DNA of 64,000 nt from assembly GCA_035995185.1 (NCBI GenBank), contig DASYKT010000042.1:122973-186972 (forward strand), written 5' to 3'. The stretch is from DASYKT01 sp035995185 (GTDB lineage Bacteria > Acidobacteriota > Blastocatellia > Pyrinomonadales > Pyrinomonadaceae). Shown here one piece after another: positions 52,799 to 62,048 of the stretch. The number at the start of each line of letters is the position of its first letter. Within the stretch, counting starts at the first letter, position 1. Made by a program: the position numbers and the translations under genes. The notes beneath the pieces were generated by a model, which saw only the letters and a program-made list of their open reading frames with translations, was not told where the DNA came from and searched no databases.

Positions 52799-53701
52799 AT
52801 GAGCTATAGCACAACGGCCAGCAGTATCGTAGACACTCTGGCGATGGTGGTTCAGGCAATAATAGAAACGGCGGTTGATTTTGTCACCGACCTGGTCGAA
52901 TCGTTAGGAAACAGCATTCAACTCGGGCTGAGCGCGCTTGGAAACAAGGCCGGTTCGGTCGGCGGATGGATCTTAAAATGGCTGGGCGGAATATTTTCCG
53001 GCATCACCAATTTACTGGCCGCGGCGCTCAAACTTGTGGCGGCCGTACCCGCGGGCGTGGCGGGCGGGCTGATCAGAATAATCGGCGGAGCCATCGCGGC
53101 GACCCCGTCCATGATGCTCAAAGGGTTGGTCGATATTCTCTCGGGATTGGTAGGCCCGGTCATCGTGGCGGCGGGGCATGCGCTGGCACTGGTCCAGAGG
53201 ATATTCTACCTGCAGAGCTTTGAACGAAGCCTGACCAAAGCGGAAGAAGACGAGCTGAGCAAGGTCTTTAACCACTCGCTGGCGCTTTATAACATCCGCC
53301 TGATCGAGGGATGGAGCGGCCTCTTCGGTCTCAATGAAAGGCCTTTTACGCTGGGTAATACGATATACATGAAGAGCGATAACACGCTGCACACTCTCGT
53401 CCACGAATGCACACACGTGTGGCAATACCAGCATCTCGGCGTGCGATATACGATGGACGCGCTCGGCGCGCAGGCGGTCTATGGCAACGATGCTTATAAG
53501 TGGCAGGAAGAGCTCGCGACCAGGGGCAAAACCCGTTGGTTCGATTTCAATAAAGAAGCTATGGCCCAGGTCATTGAAGATATGTACAAGGAAAACTGTT
53601 TTCCTGACGCTGCGGTGACATTCAGTAATTCCACTCTCGGAGTCGGGGCTTTCAAAAGCCTGCGCAGAAGAATAAGCTTCCGCCTTTCGCAGTTTGTCTA
53701 A
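52799..53701 (+). CDS. HExxH protein with hydrophobic N-terminus, DUF4157-like
   Basis: A 300-residue protein. Residues 1-135 are very rich in Gly, Ala, Ile and Leu and contain several amphipathic or membrane-like stretches (GGWILKWLGGIFSGITNLL, VAGGLIRIIGGAIAA), not a classical signal peptide. Residues 140-300 include SLTKAEEDELSKVFNHSL and the zinc-like motif H202-E-C-T-H206 followed by VWQYQHLG. This resembles the DUF4157 / vgr-related group, some of which are effectors of contractile injection systems. The candidate ligand set is incomplete from sequence alone. AAAGGAG precedes the ATG. It is first of three rightward genes; no tube or sheath genes are in the window. Confidence 0.65.
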   Translation: MSYSTTASSIVDTLAMVVQAIIETAVDFVTDLVESLGNSIQLGLSALGNKAGSVGGWILKWLGGIFSGITNLLAAALKLVAAVPAGVAGGLIRIIGGAIAATPSMMLKGLVDILSGLVGPVIVAAGHALALVQRIFYLQSFERSLTKAEEDELSKVFNHSLALYNIRLIEGWSGLFGLNERPFTLGNTIYMKSDNTLHTLVHECTHVWQYQHLGVRYTMDALGAQAVYGNDAYKWQEELATRGKTRWFDFNKEAMAQVIEDMYKENCFPDAAVTFSNSTLGVGAFKSLRRRISFRLSQFV

Positions 53702-53725
53702 AAGAGCATACTGCTTTTCGATAAT

Positions 53726-53760
53726 TTATCGCCCTCGGGTTTCATGCTCGCGGGCGATAA
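53726..53760. other. Strong hairpin after the HExxH gene
   Basis: TTATCGCCC (53726-53734) pairs with GGGCGATAA (53752-53760), with further pairing inside. No T-run follows, so it may stabilise or process mRNA rather than end it. The rest of the gap to 53942 shows no gene. Confidence 0.7.
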
Positions 53761-53942
53761 ACATTTAATGCCTAAAGAATTATTCCTCGTGTAACAAATA
53801 AACAAAAAACTCATAAATAGATACCAGCCAAATCCGTGGTTGAAAAGAGCGCTATTTTGGAACTCTCCCTCGAGCTCTATTTAAAAACGGCCTTCTTCAT
53901 TTCATTAACCCGATTTCCCCCCTGCATGGAGGACCTTGCAAC

Positions 53943-55805
53943 ATGAGTTACATATTTAGAGGAAGACTTTGCAGTTATATTTGTTCCGAATGCAGGAACC
54001 CGCTGCGATTTGTCAAAGTCAGGCTTTACCGGCTCGATGGCAGCGACAATGTCATCGACCGCGCAGTTGCGAACGCGAAAGATACATTTGCCATTCTTGA
54101 CGATAAAGCGATCAAGGCCAAGCAATCGTTATTGATCGCGGAGGCCGAAACAGACGCCGAAGGAAACTACAGCTTTGAGCTGAGCGAAAAGCTAAATTAT
54201 GACGGCGGCGCTTTCGAAGTAGACGTCTATGTAGATTCCGTCGGTGAAGAAGAAAAGATCAAAACCGAAAAGCCGGTCCAATTTTCGATCACGGTGCTTA
54301 AACCGCAATGGCGCAGGATCGAAGACCAATTGGTTTGGGGATGGGAATACTGCCTGCCGTATAGATGGTGGTGCCTGATCCTGTCGTACCTCGGCCTGTG
54401 GGTTATCTGCGGCCGGGTCTTGCTTTGTGAGGATCGCCGTAAACCGATCCCCGGCGTAAAGGTGATCGCCTTTGACCGGGATTGGCTGCAGGACGACATG
54501 CTCGGGTCCGCTATTACCAATAGTGCCGGGCAATTTCACATTTACTACACCAAACCTCAATTCGAACCGGGCACATTCTGGAACGTTGAACTCACCAGCG
54601 GCCCGGACCTTTATTTCAGAGTGGAAACCCTTACAGGGGCGCCTTTGCTGGTAGAACCGCCTTCGCGTGGAAGGGATGCCGGCCGGGAAAATGTCGGCCA
54701 TTGTTTCTGCGTTACGCTCTGCGTAAAAGAAGGTGACGTGCCTGACGATCCCGAACCGCTGCCGTTCTTTTCTCACTTAGGGGTATATAACTATTCCACC
54801 GCGGTCGGCAGCGCTCCGGCAGGCGATGGGCTGACAAATAGCGGCGACCGCGCCTTTTTCTCAACCGTGAGGCTGAACGGAATTTTGTCAAAGAAATTTA
54901 ACGGCAATCCGATGGAGTACCGGTTTGAGGTAAGGCCGCTTAATTCGGCCGGTCTGCCGACGGGCCCCTGGGCAAAGGTCGGCATCGGCCAGGTAGGCAA
55001 GACCTATATCGGCAAGCTGGAAAGAGCAAACCCGGCGTTTCCCGCGACCGATCCCAATCCGATCGAAGCGCTTGATTATGTTGTCGGCGCCGCGGGGGTC
55101 GGGGAACTTTCCGCCAGCGTGTTTAGCGACGCGCAGGGTGATTGGATCCAGGTGCCGCAGGAAACCAGCAGCCCTCTGGGGCCGGTGGGATATTTCACTC
55201 CCAGTGGAGACATGATCAGGCTCGATACCACCAGCATCGCAGCCTGGCCGGTCATCGATCTTATCGCACCGACCACGCTCGTGGCCGGAAACAGTGTCAC
55301 CTCGACGGGCATCGCGCTGGTAAAGGACAAATACTTTTCCATCCGTATGCTGGTCCGCGAGCAGGGCACGGCGGCCGCCGGCACACAGGCGGGTATTTGT
55401 CAGAAAGTGGCCATCGAAAACACCATTTACAAGACAAAGAATCATCCTTCATGGATGCCTACTTTCCCGGTGGCAAACGGCGTAGGGATGGTCGATATCG
55501 CTCAAATGATCCTGGCGGGATGCTCCGGAATAACTAACGACCTGGACGTTCTCTTTACCGCGGCGCACCCCAATCTGGGTGGCGTCTCGATCAGTATGGA
55601 CGGGCCTGGCGGGCCGTACAGCTTTACTTTGCCGGCCCCTGCTTCGCCCGGCGAAGATCATTTCGGAACCGCCGTTAACGGCTTTACGGTAGGCGATTTG
55701 CAGAAATGCGCTTATATAGTAAAGCTCTATGTGGAAATACTTCTGACAACGGGGGACTGGAATCACAGCGGCCTCTACGATCAGATACCGTTCTGTAAGG
55801 CATAA
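53943..55805 (+). CDS. Large protein with two transthyretin-like domains
   Basis: A 620-residue protein that I do not recognise as a whole. Two carboxypeptidase-regulatory/transthyretin-like beta-sandwiches lie in the first 230 residues; the first opens GRLCSYICSECRNPLRFVKV, the second CGRVLLCEDRRKPIPGVKV with DSAGQF-like GNYSFEL and GQFHIYY strands. A Trp-rich stretch between them (GWEYCLPYRWWCLILSYLGLW) could touch membrane. The remaining 390 residues are beta-rich with scattered cysteines and no known motif. There is no signal peptide. GGAGG lies upstream of the ATG. It sits between an HExxH protein and a subtilase, so it may be their carrier, substrate or surface scaffold. Confidence 0.6.
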   Translation: MSYIFRGRLCSYICSECRNPLRFVKVRLYRLDGSDNVIDRAVANAKDTFAILDDKAIKAKQSLLIAEAETDAEGNYSFELSEKLNYDGGAFEVDVYVDSVGEEEKIKTEKPVQFSITVLKPQWRRIEDQLVWGWEYCLPYRWWCLILSYLGLWVICGRVLLCEDRRKPIPGVKVIAFDRDWLQDDMLGSAITNSAGQFHIYYTKPQFEPGTFWNVELTSGPDLYFRVETLTGAPLLVEPPSRGRDAGRENVGHCFCVTLCVKEGDVPDDPEPLPFFSHLGVYNYSTAVGSAPAGDGLTNSGDRAFFSTVRLNGILSKKFNGNPMEYRFEVRPLNSAGLPTGPWAKVGIGQVGKTYIGKLERANPAFPATDPNPIEALDYVVGAAGVGELSASVFSDAQGDWIQVPQETSSPLGPVGYFTPSGDMIRLDTTSIAAWPVIDLIAPTTLVAGNSVTSTGIALVKDKYFSIRMLVREQGTAAAGTQAGICQKVAIENTIYKTKNHPSWMPTFPVANGVGMVDIAQMILAGCSGITNDLDVLFTAAHPNLGGVSISMDGPGGPYSFTLPAPASPGEDHFGTAVNGFTVGDLQKCAYIVKLYVEILLTTGDWNHSGLYDQIPFCKA

Positions 55806-55820
55806 ACAAATAGTCATCTG

Positions 55821-55851
55821 CCCGCTGTCTGTTGATAGAACGGACAGCGGG
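55821..55851. other. Hairpin between the second and third cluster genes
   Basis: CCCGCTGTC (55821-55829) pairs with GACAGCGGG (55843-55851), extending to 13 bp with one G-T pair. No T-run follows, as in the hairpin at 53726. Confidence 0.75.
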
Positions 55852-55923
55852 TGAATGACATTCGCCGGTCGCTGATGATCTTAACAAGAGCGCTTTTTTT
55901 AGAGGATTTCTTTTGGAGAAATT

Positions 55924-57516
55924 ATGACCATAATTAAAAATGAAGTATCGTACGCCGCGGAATTGCCCGCGGATTACAAACGGCGTGTGGTGATCAAATT
56001 TAAACCCGGCGTCAAGCTGCCTTATTCAGCAGAAGCTGCCGGTGAGTTTGCAAAACAGTCGGCAAGCGAATGGAACAGTCTCACCAGCGCCTTTGAGGGA
56101 GTCACGCTTGCTCCTTATTTCTCGACTCTTGACGAATCGTCGTTAAGAGGTCTTATGCAGCGGCCTTCACATCTCAAGACCCCGGCGAGCACACCGGACC
56201 TTACCTTGTATTATGCGATCGAATGTCCGGGCAGCGTGGATCCGGAGAAGGTCGCGAAAATGGCGGCGGAGTGGCCGAATGTTGAGATCGCCTATGCCGA
56301 ACCTCTTCCGGCGCCGCTTCCGTCGGTTGATCCTTCTGACGATCCGCGCAGCCCTTTGCAGGGCTATCTTAATGCTGCCCCGGCCGGGATAGATGCCCGA
56401 TGGGCCTGGAATAACGGTATCGACGGCAGCGGCGCCGGGTTTGTCGATCTGGAACGCGGCTGGATGCTGGACCACGAAGATCTTGCCGCCAAGAATATCA
56501 CCATCATCTCCGGAATAAGCAAGGATGACGATTTCTGGCACGGCACGGCGGTGCTGGGCGTGGTGGTGGCCGTTGATAATACTATCGGAGGCGTGGGTAT
56601 CGCTCCGGCCTGCGATACGCGCGTGGTTTCGGAGTGGCGCACAAGTTCTATATACAGCACGGCAGAGGCCATTTTAAGCGCGGCGATGACGATGTCTTTT
56701 GGCGATATCCTGTTGCTCGAAACCTCGACCCTTTATTCTGCTCCGGCAGGCCTTATCAATGTTCCGGTAGAAGTCTACCCGGTGAACTTAGCCGTCATCC
56801 AAATGGCGGTCTCTAAAGGTATAGTGGTTGTCGAAGCGGGAGGGAATGGCTCTGTAGATCTCGACGCATTTCAGGACATTAACAACAAGCATATTCTGAA
56901 CAGGAACAGCGCTGATTTTCTCGATTCTGGAGCTATTATAGTGGGCGCGGCAAGTTCCGCGGTCCCGCATGCGCGGCTTTGGTTTTCGAATTTCGGCAGC
57001 CGCATCGATTGTTATGCCTGGGGAGAAAATATCGATACGGCGGGCGGGCCTCTCATAACGGACACTCACGCCTATACACCAGATTTCAACGGCACTTCCG
57101 GGGCCACTTCGATAGTCACCGGTGCGGCGCTGCTGCTGCAATCATGGCGCGCTCTTATCGGGGCCTCCCGTTACGATCCCGACACGATGCGTGTGCTCTT
57201 GAGCGATCCCGTTCAAAATACAGCCAGTAAAGATCCTGCTGCCGATCGCATAGGCGTAATGCCCGATTTAAAACGGATCATTCAAAATCAACAATCCTGG
57301 TGGTTTAACCTGCCTTATAGATTTCTATGGGTATGGTTCATCATCATCGGCGGTTTAATAATATTCATTAACGGAAAGTGGTGGTGTATCAAATGCGGCA
57401 GCACCATTTTCGATCCTGCCGCCCCGGTGATCAACGTGCTGGGAGTGATACTTATTGCTGCCGGTGTGATCGGAGCGGGGATAGGAATAGTCAGGGCGAT
57501 AAATGCACGGCGCTGA
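55924..57516 (+). CDS. Subtilisin-like serine protease with C-terminal membrane helices
   Basis: A 530-residue S8-family peptidase. The triad is Asp175 (GAGFVDLERG), His206 (WHGTAVLGV) and Ser392 (NGTSGATS), with the oxyanion Asn308 in EAGGNGS. About 150 N-terminal residues form a propeptide-like part. The C-terminus adds two hydrophobic helices (about 458-477 and 500-525) around a Cys pair (WWCIKCG). There is no N-terminal signal peptide, which is unusual for a secreted subtilase; the tail may anchor it. GGAG precedes the ATG. It is last of three genes with an HExxH protein and a transthyretin-like protein. Confidence 0.85.
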   Translation: MTIIKNEVSYAAELPADYKRRVVIKFKPGVKLPYSAEAAGEFAKQSASEWNSLTSAFEGVTLAPYFSTLDESSLRGLMQRPSHLKTPASTPDLTLYYAIECPGSVDPEKVAKMAAEWPNVEIAYAEPLPAPLPSVDPSDDPRSPLQGYLNAAPAGIDARWAWNNGIDGSGAGFVDLERGWMLDHEDLAAKNITIISGISKDDDFWHGTAVLGVVVAVDNTIGGVGIAPACDTRVVSEWRTSSIYSTAEAILSAAMTMSFGDILLLETSTLYSAPAGLINVPVEVYPVNLAVIQMAVSKGIVVVEAGGNGSVDLDAFQDINNKHILNRNSADFLDSGAIIVGAASSAVPHARLWFSNFGSRIDCYAWGENIDTAGGPLITDTHAYTPDFNGTSGATSIVTGAALLLQSWRALIGASRYDPDTMRVLLSDPVQNTASKDPAADRIGVMPDLKRIIQNQQSWWFNLPYRFLWVWFIIIGGLIIFINGKWWCIKCGSTIFDPAAPVINVLGVILIAAGVIGAGIGIVRAINARR

Positions 57517-57540
57517 AATGCTGTCTGAATTTGGGAGTAG

Positions 57541-58890
57541 TTATACGATCTCGCCGATCAGATCGTATTCCTGCGCTTCGGTGATCTTCACCTGATAAAA
57601 AGCGCCGACTTCAGGTTTTAATCCTTCGGGAGCGTCGTTAATTAAAATATAGCCGTCGATCTCGGCTGCCTGGCCTTCCAGGCGCGCTTGCCAGAGAAGG
57701 TCCGATTCCTGCGAGACGCCTTCGAACAGGACGCGGTAAGTCTCGCCGATCTTGGCCTTGTTTTTGCGTTTGGAAATTTTCGCCTGCTCTTTCATCAGAG
57801 CGTTGCGGCGCTGCTTGGCGGTCTTTTCCGGGACTTTATTATCGAGCTCAAAAGCGGGCGTGCCTTCTTCGTCGGAGTAAGTGAAAACACCGAGGTTGTC
57901 GAACTCGCAATTTTTGATGAACGCCATCAACTCTTCGAAATCTTCTTCGGTTTCGCCGGGAAAGCCCGCGATAAATGTTGTGCGGATGGCGATGCCGGGA
58001 ACTTTCTCGCGCACGCGCTTAATTAATTTTTCCAGGCTCTCACGATTGCCGCCGCGCTTCATTCGCTTCAAGACATTTCGCGAAGCGTGCTGCAGAGGCA
58101 TATCCAAATATTTAACGGCCTTGGGATTTTCCGCGATCGCGGCAAGAAATTCGTCGCTGATATGCGTCGGGTAGGTGTACATCACGCGCACCCATTCAGC
58201 GCCTTCTATTTCGCAGAGCGCGCGGATCAATTGGGGCAGGGCATCGACCTCGCCCAGGTCTTCGCCATAGCGCGAAGAATCCTGCGCCACCAGCACCAAT
58301 TCTTTTACGCCCTGTTTCACCAGATCCTGCGCTTCTTTGACGATCGAACCAAACCTCCGCGAACGGAACGAGCCGCGCATCGACGGGATAGAACAAAACG
58401 CGCACGGGCGGTCGCAGCCCTCGGCAATTTTTATAAAAGCGGTGTAAGACGGGGTGGCCAGAATTCGCGGCGTGTTTTCGTCGTAGAGATAGGTCGCCGT
58501 TTTGTTGCCGACCGGATAATAGGGCATATCCAGCGGGTTATTTTTCGGATCGGAAACTTCCAGAATTCGGCCGATCTCGCTGGTGCCGATAAAGGCATCG
58601 ACCTCGGGCATGCCAGACCGCAGGTCGTCGCGATAGCGTTCGACCAGGCAGCCAGCGACAATTAATCGCTGCGCTTTGCCTTCGGTTTTCAGCCGAGACG
58701 CTTCCAGAATGGCGTCGATAGATTCCTGCTTGGCGGATTCGATAAAGCCGCAGGTATTGACCACCACGGTCTCGGCCTCGGCGGCGTCAGTGACGATCTC
58801 ATAGCCGGCAGCTTTGAGCTGGCCCATCATCACCTCGCTATCGACTAAATTTTTCGGGCAGCCTAAGCTGACGAATCCGACCTTTTTCAT
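57541..58890 (-). CDS. rimO: Ribosomal protein S12 methylthiotransferase
   Basis: A 449-residue radical SAM enzyme that adds a methylthio group to an Asp of ribosomal protein S12. An N-terminal UPF0004 domain (SLGCPKNLVDSEVM, Cys11), a radical SAM core with CDRPCAFCSIP and a C-terminal TRAM domain are in order. The frame stays open for 50 codons upstream, but ATG 58890 matches the family start. The CPKNLVDSE motif separates RimO from MiaB. It is convergent with the subtilase gene. Confidence 0.93.
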   Translation of the reverse strand: MKKVGFVSLGCPKNLVDSEVMMGQLKAAGYEIVTDAAEAETVVVNTCGFIESAKQESIDAILEASRLKTEGKAQRLIVAGCLVERYRDDLRSGMPEVDAFIGTSEIGRILEVSDPKNNPLDMPYYPVGNKTATYLYDENTPRILATPSYTAFIKIAEGCDRPCAFCSIPSMRGSFRSRRFGSIVKEAQDLVKQGVKELVLVAQDSSRYGEDLGEVDALPQLIRALCEIEGAEWVRVMYTYPTHISDEFLAAIAENPKAVKYLDMPLQHASRNVLKRMKRGGNRESLEKLIKRVREKVPGIAIRTTFIAGFPGETEEDFEELMAFIKNCEFDNLGVFTYSDEEGTPAFELDNKVPEKTAKQRRNALMKEQAKISKRKNKAKIGETYRVLFEGVSQESDLLWQARLEGQAAEIDGYILINDAPEGLKPEVGAFYQVKITEAQEYDLIGEIV

Positions 58891-59011
58891 AAACTTTAAG
58901 AGTAGAACGGCGAGCCCGAAATGGCAAACCTGCATCATATTTGAACAGGGAAAAGATTTTTTGCAAAAAGGGGTCGGAATTTCGTTCAATAGTCGGCGAG
59001 GTATTTTATTT

Positions 59012-59554
59012 ATGAGCAAGCATATCTTTGGAATCATCATATTTATTGCAATAGTTGGGCTTTCGGTCTTTACGTATGAATATTTCAGCTATACCGGCGA
59101 GCCTGATTGCGGCCGGGTGATGAGCGCCAGGTGCGTCTCGACGGCCGAGCCTTTAACCTTGATGGGAGATGATTTCGGCTACACTCCTGAGGATATGCAG
59201 GTCCGTATCCAATATATCGAGGCCAATGTGAGGTCGCGGACCGTGAAAACCCGCATTAAATTGGAATGGCTCAGTGATAAAGAACCGCCTAAAGCGATCT
59301 GGCTTCAGCTCCGATTCAACAAATGGGACAAGTCTGATCCCGGTTGGACAAGCGCTCCCGTCCGCATCGTCAGCCCGTTTTTTAGAAAAGACCCTTCTAT
59401 CGTGATCGAAAACTCGTTCGACTGCGGAACTTGTACCGACGTGCAGCGAAACCTTTATGCCAGCGCCTCGGTCTGGACAAGGGCAAATGCCGGGACGAAT
59501 CTGGCTTATAAGATCGGAGACATGCTCCCGGTAGTAGTGCAGGAGAACCGCTAA
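59012..59554 (+). CDS. Membrane-anchored hypothetical protein
   Basis: A 180-residue protein with one N-terminal membrane helix (about 5-25, IFGIIIFIAIVGLSVFTYEYF) and a beta-rich outer domain. Four cysteines may form two disulfides: two near residues 35-43 (DCGR, RCVS), and FDCGTCTD late in the protein. GAGG lies ten bases before the chosen ATG; the longer frame from 58814 overlaps rimO and is unlikely. No family was recognised. A good terminator follows. Confidence 0.65.
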   Translation: MSKHIFGIIIFIAIVGLSVFTYEYFSYTGEPDCGRVMSARCVSTAEPLTLMGDDFGYTPEDMQVRIQYIEANVRSRTVKTRIKLEWLSDKEPPKAIWLQLRFNKWDKSDPGWTSAPVRIVSPFFRKDPSIVIENSFDCGTCTDVQRNLYASASVWTRANAGTNLAYKIGDMLPVVVQENR

Positions 59555-59578
59555 AAACTGCTTGAAATTATTTTTCAG

Positions 59579-59604
59579 AAAAACCGCTTCACGGCGGTTT
59601 TTTT
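59579..59604 (+). terminator. Intrinsic terminator
   Basis: AAAAACCGC pairs perfectly with GCGGTTTTT around a 6-nt loop, followed by further T. Confidence 0.9.
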
Positions 59605-59688
59605 GTTGCAAGTTTTTCTAAGAGGCGGCGTTCTATGTCCAGACAACAAGTTGTCTCTACTTTGAGTTTGAAATTTGGAGGAATTTCA

Positions 59689-61329
59689 ATGAAAGCCATC
59701 AGCCCGATCAAAACACTAATTTCATTATCTTTACTTTTTTCTATTTTCCTTTCCGCCTGCAGTTCCGGAAACCAGGCGTCTCTAAACGCCAACAAAGCCG
59801 GCAGCCCCGGTGAGCCCGCTCCTTATGCCATGGAAGACCGATCACTTTCTGCGGCCAACTCCGTGGCGAAAGCCGTTGCCAGCCCTTACGATTACGAAGA
59901 CGAAACAATTAACACAGAGCGTTACGCGCAGATAAATGAAAACCCGTTTCTCGAAGCATCCAAGGCCCCGCTCTCTACCTTTTCCATCGACGTCGACACC
60001 GCGGCCTACAGCAACGTCCGCCGCTTTATCAAAGACGGCCAGCTTCCGCCGAAAGACGCCGTCCGTATCGAAGAGATGGTCAACTATTTCGACTACAGCT
60101 ATCCCCAGCCGCTCGGCGACGTGCCTTTTTCCGTATCGACCGAAACCGCTTCCTGCCCGTGGAATGGCAAGCACCGCCTGGCGATGATCGGCCTGCAGGG
60201 AAAAAAGGTGGCGCTTGATAACACGCCGCCGTCGAACCTTGTTTTCCTGATCGACGTATCGGGCTCGATGAATTCACCCGACAAGCTTCCGCTGGTCAAA
60301 CAGGGCCTGAAAATGCTGGTCAACCAGATCAAACCTAACGACCGCGTGGCGCTGGCCGTGTACGCCGGAAGCAGCGGTTTGGTTTTGCCTTCCACGCCCG
60401 GCAATCAGAAGCAAAATATTCTTAACGCCATCGACCGTCTCGAGGCCGGCGGTTCGACCAACGGCGGAGCGGGAATTCAGCTTGCTTATCAGGCCGCGCA
60501 GGAAAATTTTATCCAGAACGGCAACAACCGCGTGATCCTGGCCACCGACGGCGATTTTAATGTCGGGCTGACAAACGACAACGAACTCGTCAGCCTGATC
60601 GAAGCCAAACGCAAGAGCGGCATCTTTCTTTCCGTCCTGGGATTTGGCAGCGGCAATCTCAACGATTCGATGATGGAAAAACTGGCCGACAAAGGCAACG
60701 GCAACTATGCCTATATCGACACGCAGGAAGAAGCGCGCAAAGCGCTGGGCGAGCAGGTCGCCGGCACGCTCTATACCATCGCCAAGGACGTGAAGATCCA
60801 GGTCGAATTCAACCCGGCCAAAGTCGCGGGCTACCGTCTGCTCGGTTACGAAAACCGGGTGCTCGCCAATCGCGATTTTGACGACGACCGCAAGGACGCC
60901 GGTGAGATCGGCGCCGGACATACCGTCACCGCTATCTACGAAATCGTGCCCGCCGGCGAAAAGGTAGAGAACGACGGCATCGAGCTGAAATATTCCAAGG
61001 TTCAGCCGACCGACACGCGTTTTAACAGCGAGCTTCTTTCCGTCAAGCTGCGCTACAAAGAACCGAAGGAAGAACAGAGCAAACTGCTCACCGTCGGTAT
61101 GATGGACAACGCCCAGGACATCGCCAATGCTTCGGAGAATCTGAAGTTTGCCGCGTCGGTGGTTGAGTTTGGTTTGCTGCTGCGCGATTCGCGCTACAAA
61201 GGCAATGCCAACATCGGCAGCGTGGTGGACCTGGCAAATACGGCTCGCAGCAATGACCTGAACGGTTATCGCGGCGAATTCATAGATCTGGTCGGGCAGG
61301 CTAAACGGCTAATAAATAGTCGCGGTTAG
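59689..61329 (+). CDS. von Willebrand factor A domain lipoprotein (YfbK-like)
   Basis: A 546-residue lipoprotein. The signal peptide ends in LSAC, a good lipobox, so it is lipid-anchored. Residues about 80-160 match the YfbK-type N-domain (STFSIDVDTAAYSNVRRFIK, then EEMVNYFDYSYPQP). The vWA domain starts with a full MIDAS motif DVSGSM near residue 189 and runs to about 365. A DUF3520-like C-domain follows. GGAGG gives the start at 59689, preferred over an upstream ATG at 59635. Proteins of this type are widespread, often of unknown role, in envelope stress or binding. A terminator follows. Confidence 0.88.
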   Translation: MKAISPIKTLISLSLLFSIFLSACSSGNQASLNANKAGSPGEPAPYAMEDRSLSAANSVAKAVASPYDYEDETINTERYAQINENPFLEASKAPLSTFSIDVDTAAYSNVRRFIKDGQLPPKDAVRIEEMVNYFDYSYPQPLGDVPFSVSTETASCPWNGKHRLAMIGLQGKKVALDNTPPSNLVFLIDVSGSMNSPDKLPLVKQGLKMLVNQIKPNDRVALAVYAGSSGLVLPSTPGNQKQNILNAIDRLEAGGSTNGGAGIQLAYQAAQENFIQNGNNRVILATDGDFNVGLTNDNELVSLIEAKRKSGIFLSVLGFGSGNLNDSMMEKLADKGNGNYAYIDTQEEARKALGEQVAGTLYTIAKDVKIQVEFNPAKVAGYRLLGYENRVLANRDFDDDRKDAGEIGAGHTVTAIYEIVPAGEKVENDGIELKYSKVQPTDTRFNSELLSVKLRYKEPKEEQSKLLTVGMMDNAQDIANASENLKFAASVVEFGLLLRDSRYKGNANIGSVVDLANTARSNDLNGYRGEFIDLVGQAKRLINSRG

Positions 61330-61350
61330 ACGTTTAGCAGCTCCGGCAGA

Positions 61351-61396
61351 AAGAAAGGCGCGGTTGGGTTCAAAATGCCCGCCCGCGTCTTTTCTT
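61351..61396 (+). terminator. Probable intrinsic terminator
   Basis: GAAAGGCGCGG and CCGCGTCTTTTC form an imperfect stem of about 11 bp just after the vWA stop, with T-rich ends. Confidence 0.6.
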
Positions 61397-61503
61397 TGCC
61401 GCAAGATACTTGTGGTTTTGCCCGATGTGCGGTAAAAGAGTTATATCGTAAAAAGAAAAGAAATTTTGCATCAACGGATCTTTCATTTTAAGGAGAAAAA
61501 ACT

Positions 61504-61758
61504 GTGATCCATATAATCGGACAAATAATATTTGGTTTGATCGTCGGCGCTATCGCGAGATGGCTTATCCCCGGCAAAGAACCCATCGCCGCGGGCATGA
61601 TGGGCTGGGTCATCACCTGTTTGCTGGGCATTGCCGGATCGCTGCTCGGATCGTTTATCGGCCGCGCGATCTGGGGCAGTGAGAAGTACGCCGCCGGATG
61701 GATAATGTCCATCCTCGGCGCGATCTTGCTGCTGCTGCTCTATCGCATGGTGATGTAG
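61504..61758 (+). CDS. GlsB/YeaQ/YmgE-family membrane protein
   Basis: An 84-residue protein with three hydrophobic segments (about 5-22, 30-50 and 63-82) rich in Gly. It fits the transglycosylase-associated / YeaQ family, small stress-related inner-membrane proteins with unclear function. The motif ARWLIPGKEP between helices one and two is typical. The start is GTG, with AAGGAG before it. A short gap to 62048 shows no gene. Confidence 0.88.
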   Translation: MIHIIGQIIFGLIVGAIARWLIPGKEPIAAGMMGWVITCLLGIAGSLLGSFIGRAIWGSEKYAAGWIMSILGAILLLLLYRMVM

Positions 61759-62048
61759 AAAATGTTTCATTCGGCATAAAAAGTGCCGGAAATTAACTAT
61801 ACCTAACTGCGCTGACTGAGCTTCGAACGGTGAGTATCGCCAGGATATTTACATCGAAGCCTCGGCGCTTTTATTTTGTTCGGCTTACCACGACAAACCT
61901 GAAAAACGCACACCTGATGCTCTCAGCAAAAAAATCTTGCTTTTGACGGTCAGGTGTGCTAATTAAGAAGCGTAAATCCCAAGATCTATAAGGTTTGCTG
62001 AACCTGATTCCCATGCCTCTTAATAGGATGAGCAGATAAAAATAAATT

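Noticed and set aside
52799..57516. A complete extracellular contractile injection system
   Set aside because: Only a DUF4157-like protein hints at it; no tube, sheath, baseplate or AAA ATPase genes are in the window.
58814..59011. A longer N-terminus for the membrane protein at 59012
   Set aside because: It would overlap rimO's start on the opposite strand and precede a clear membrane-anchor start with its own RBS.
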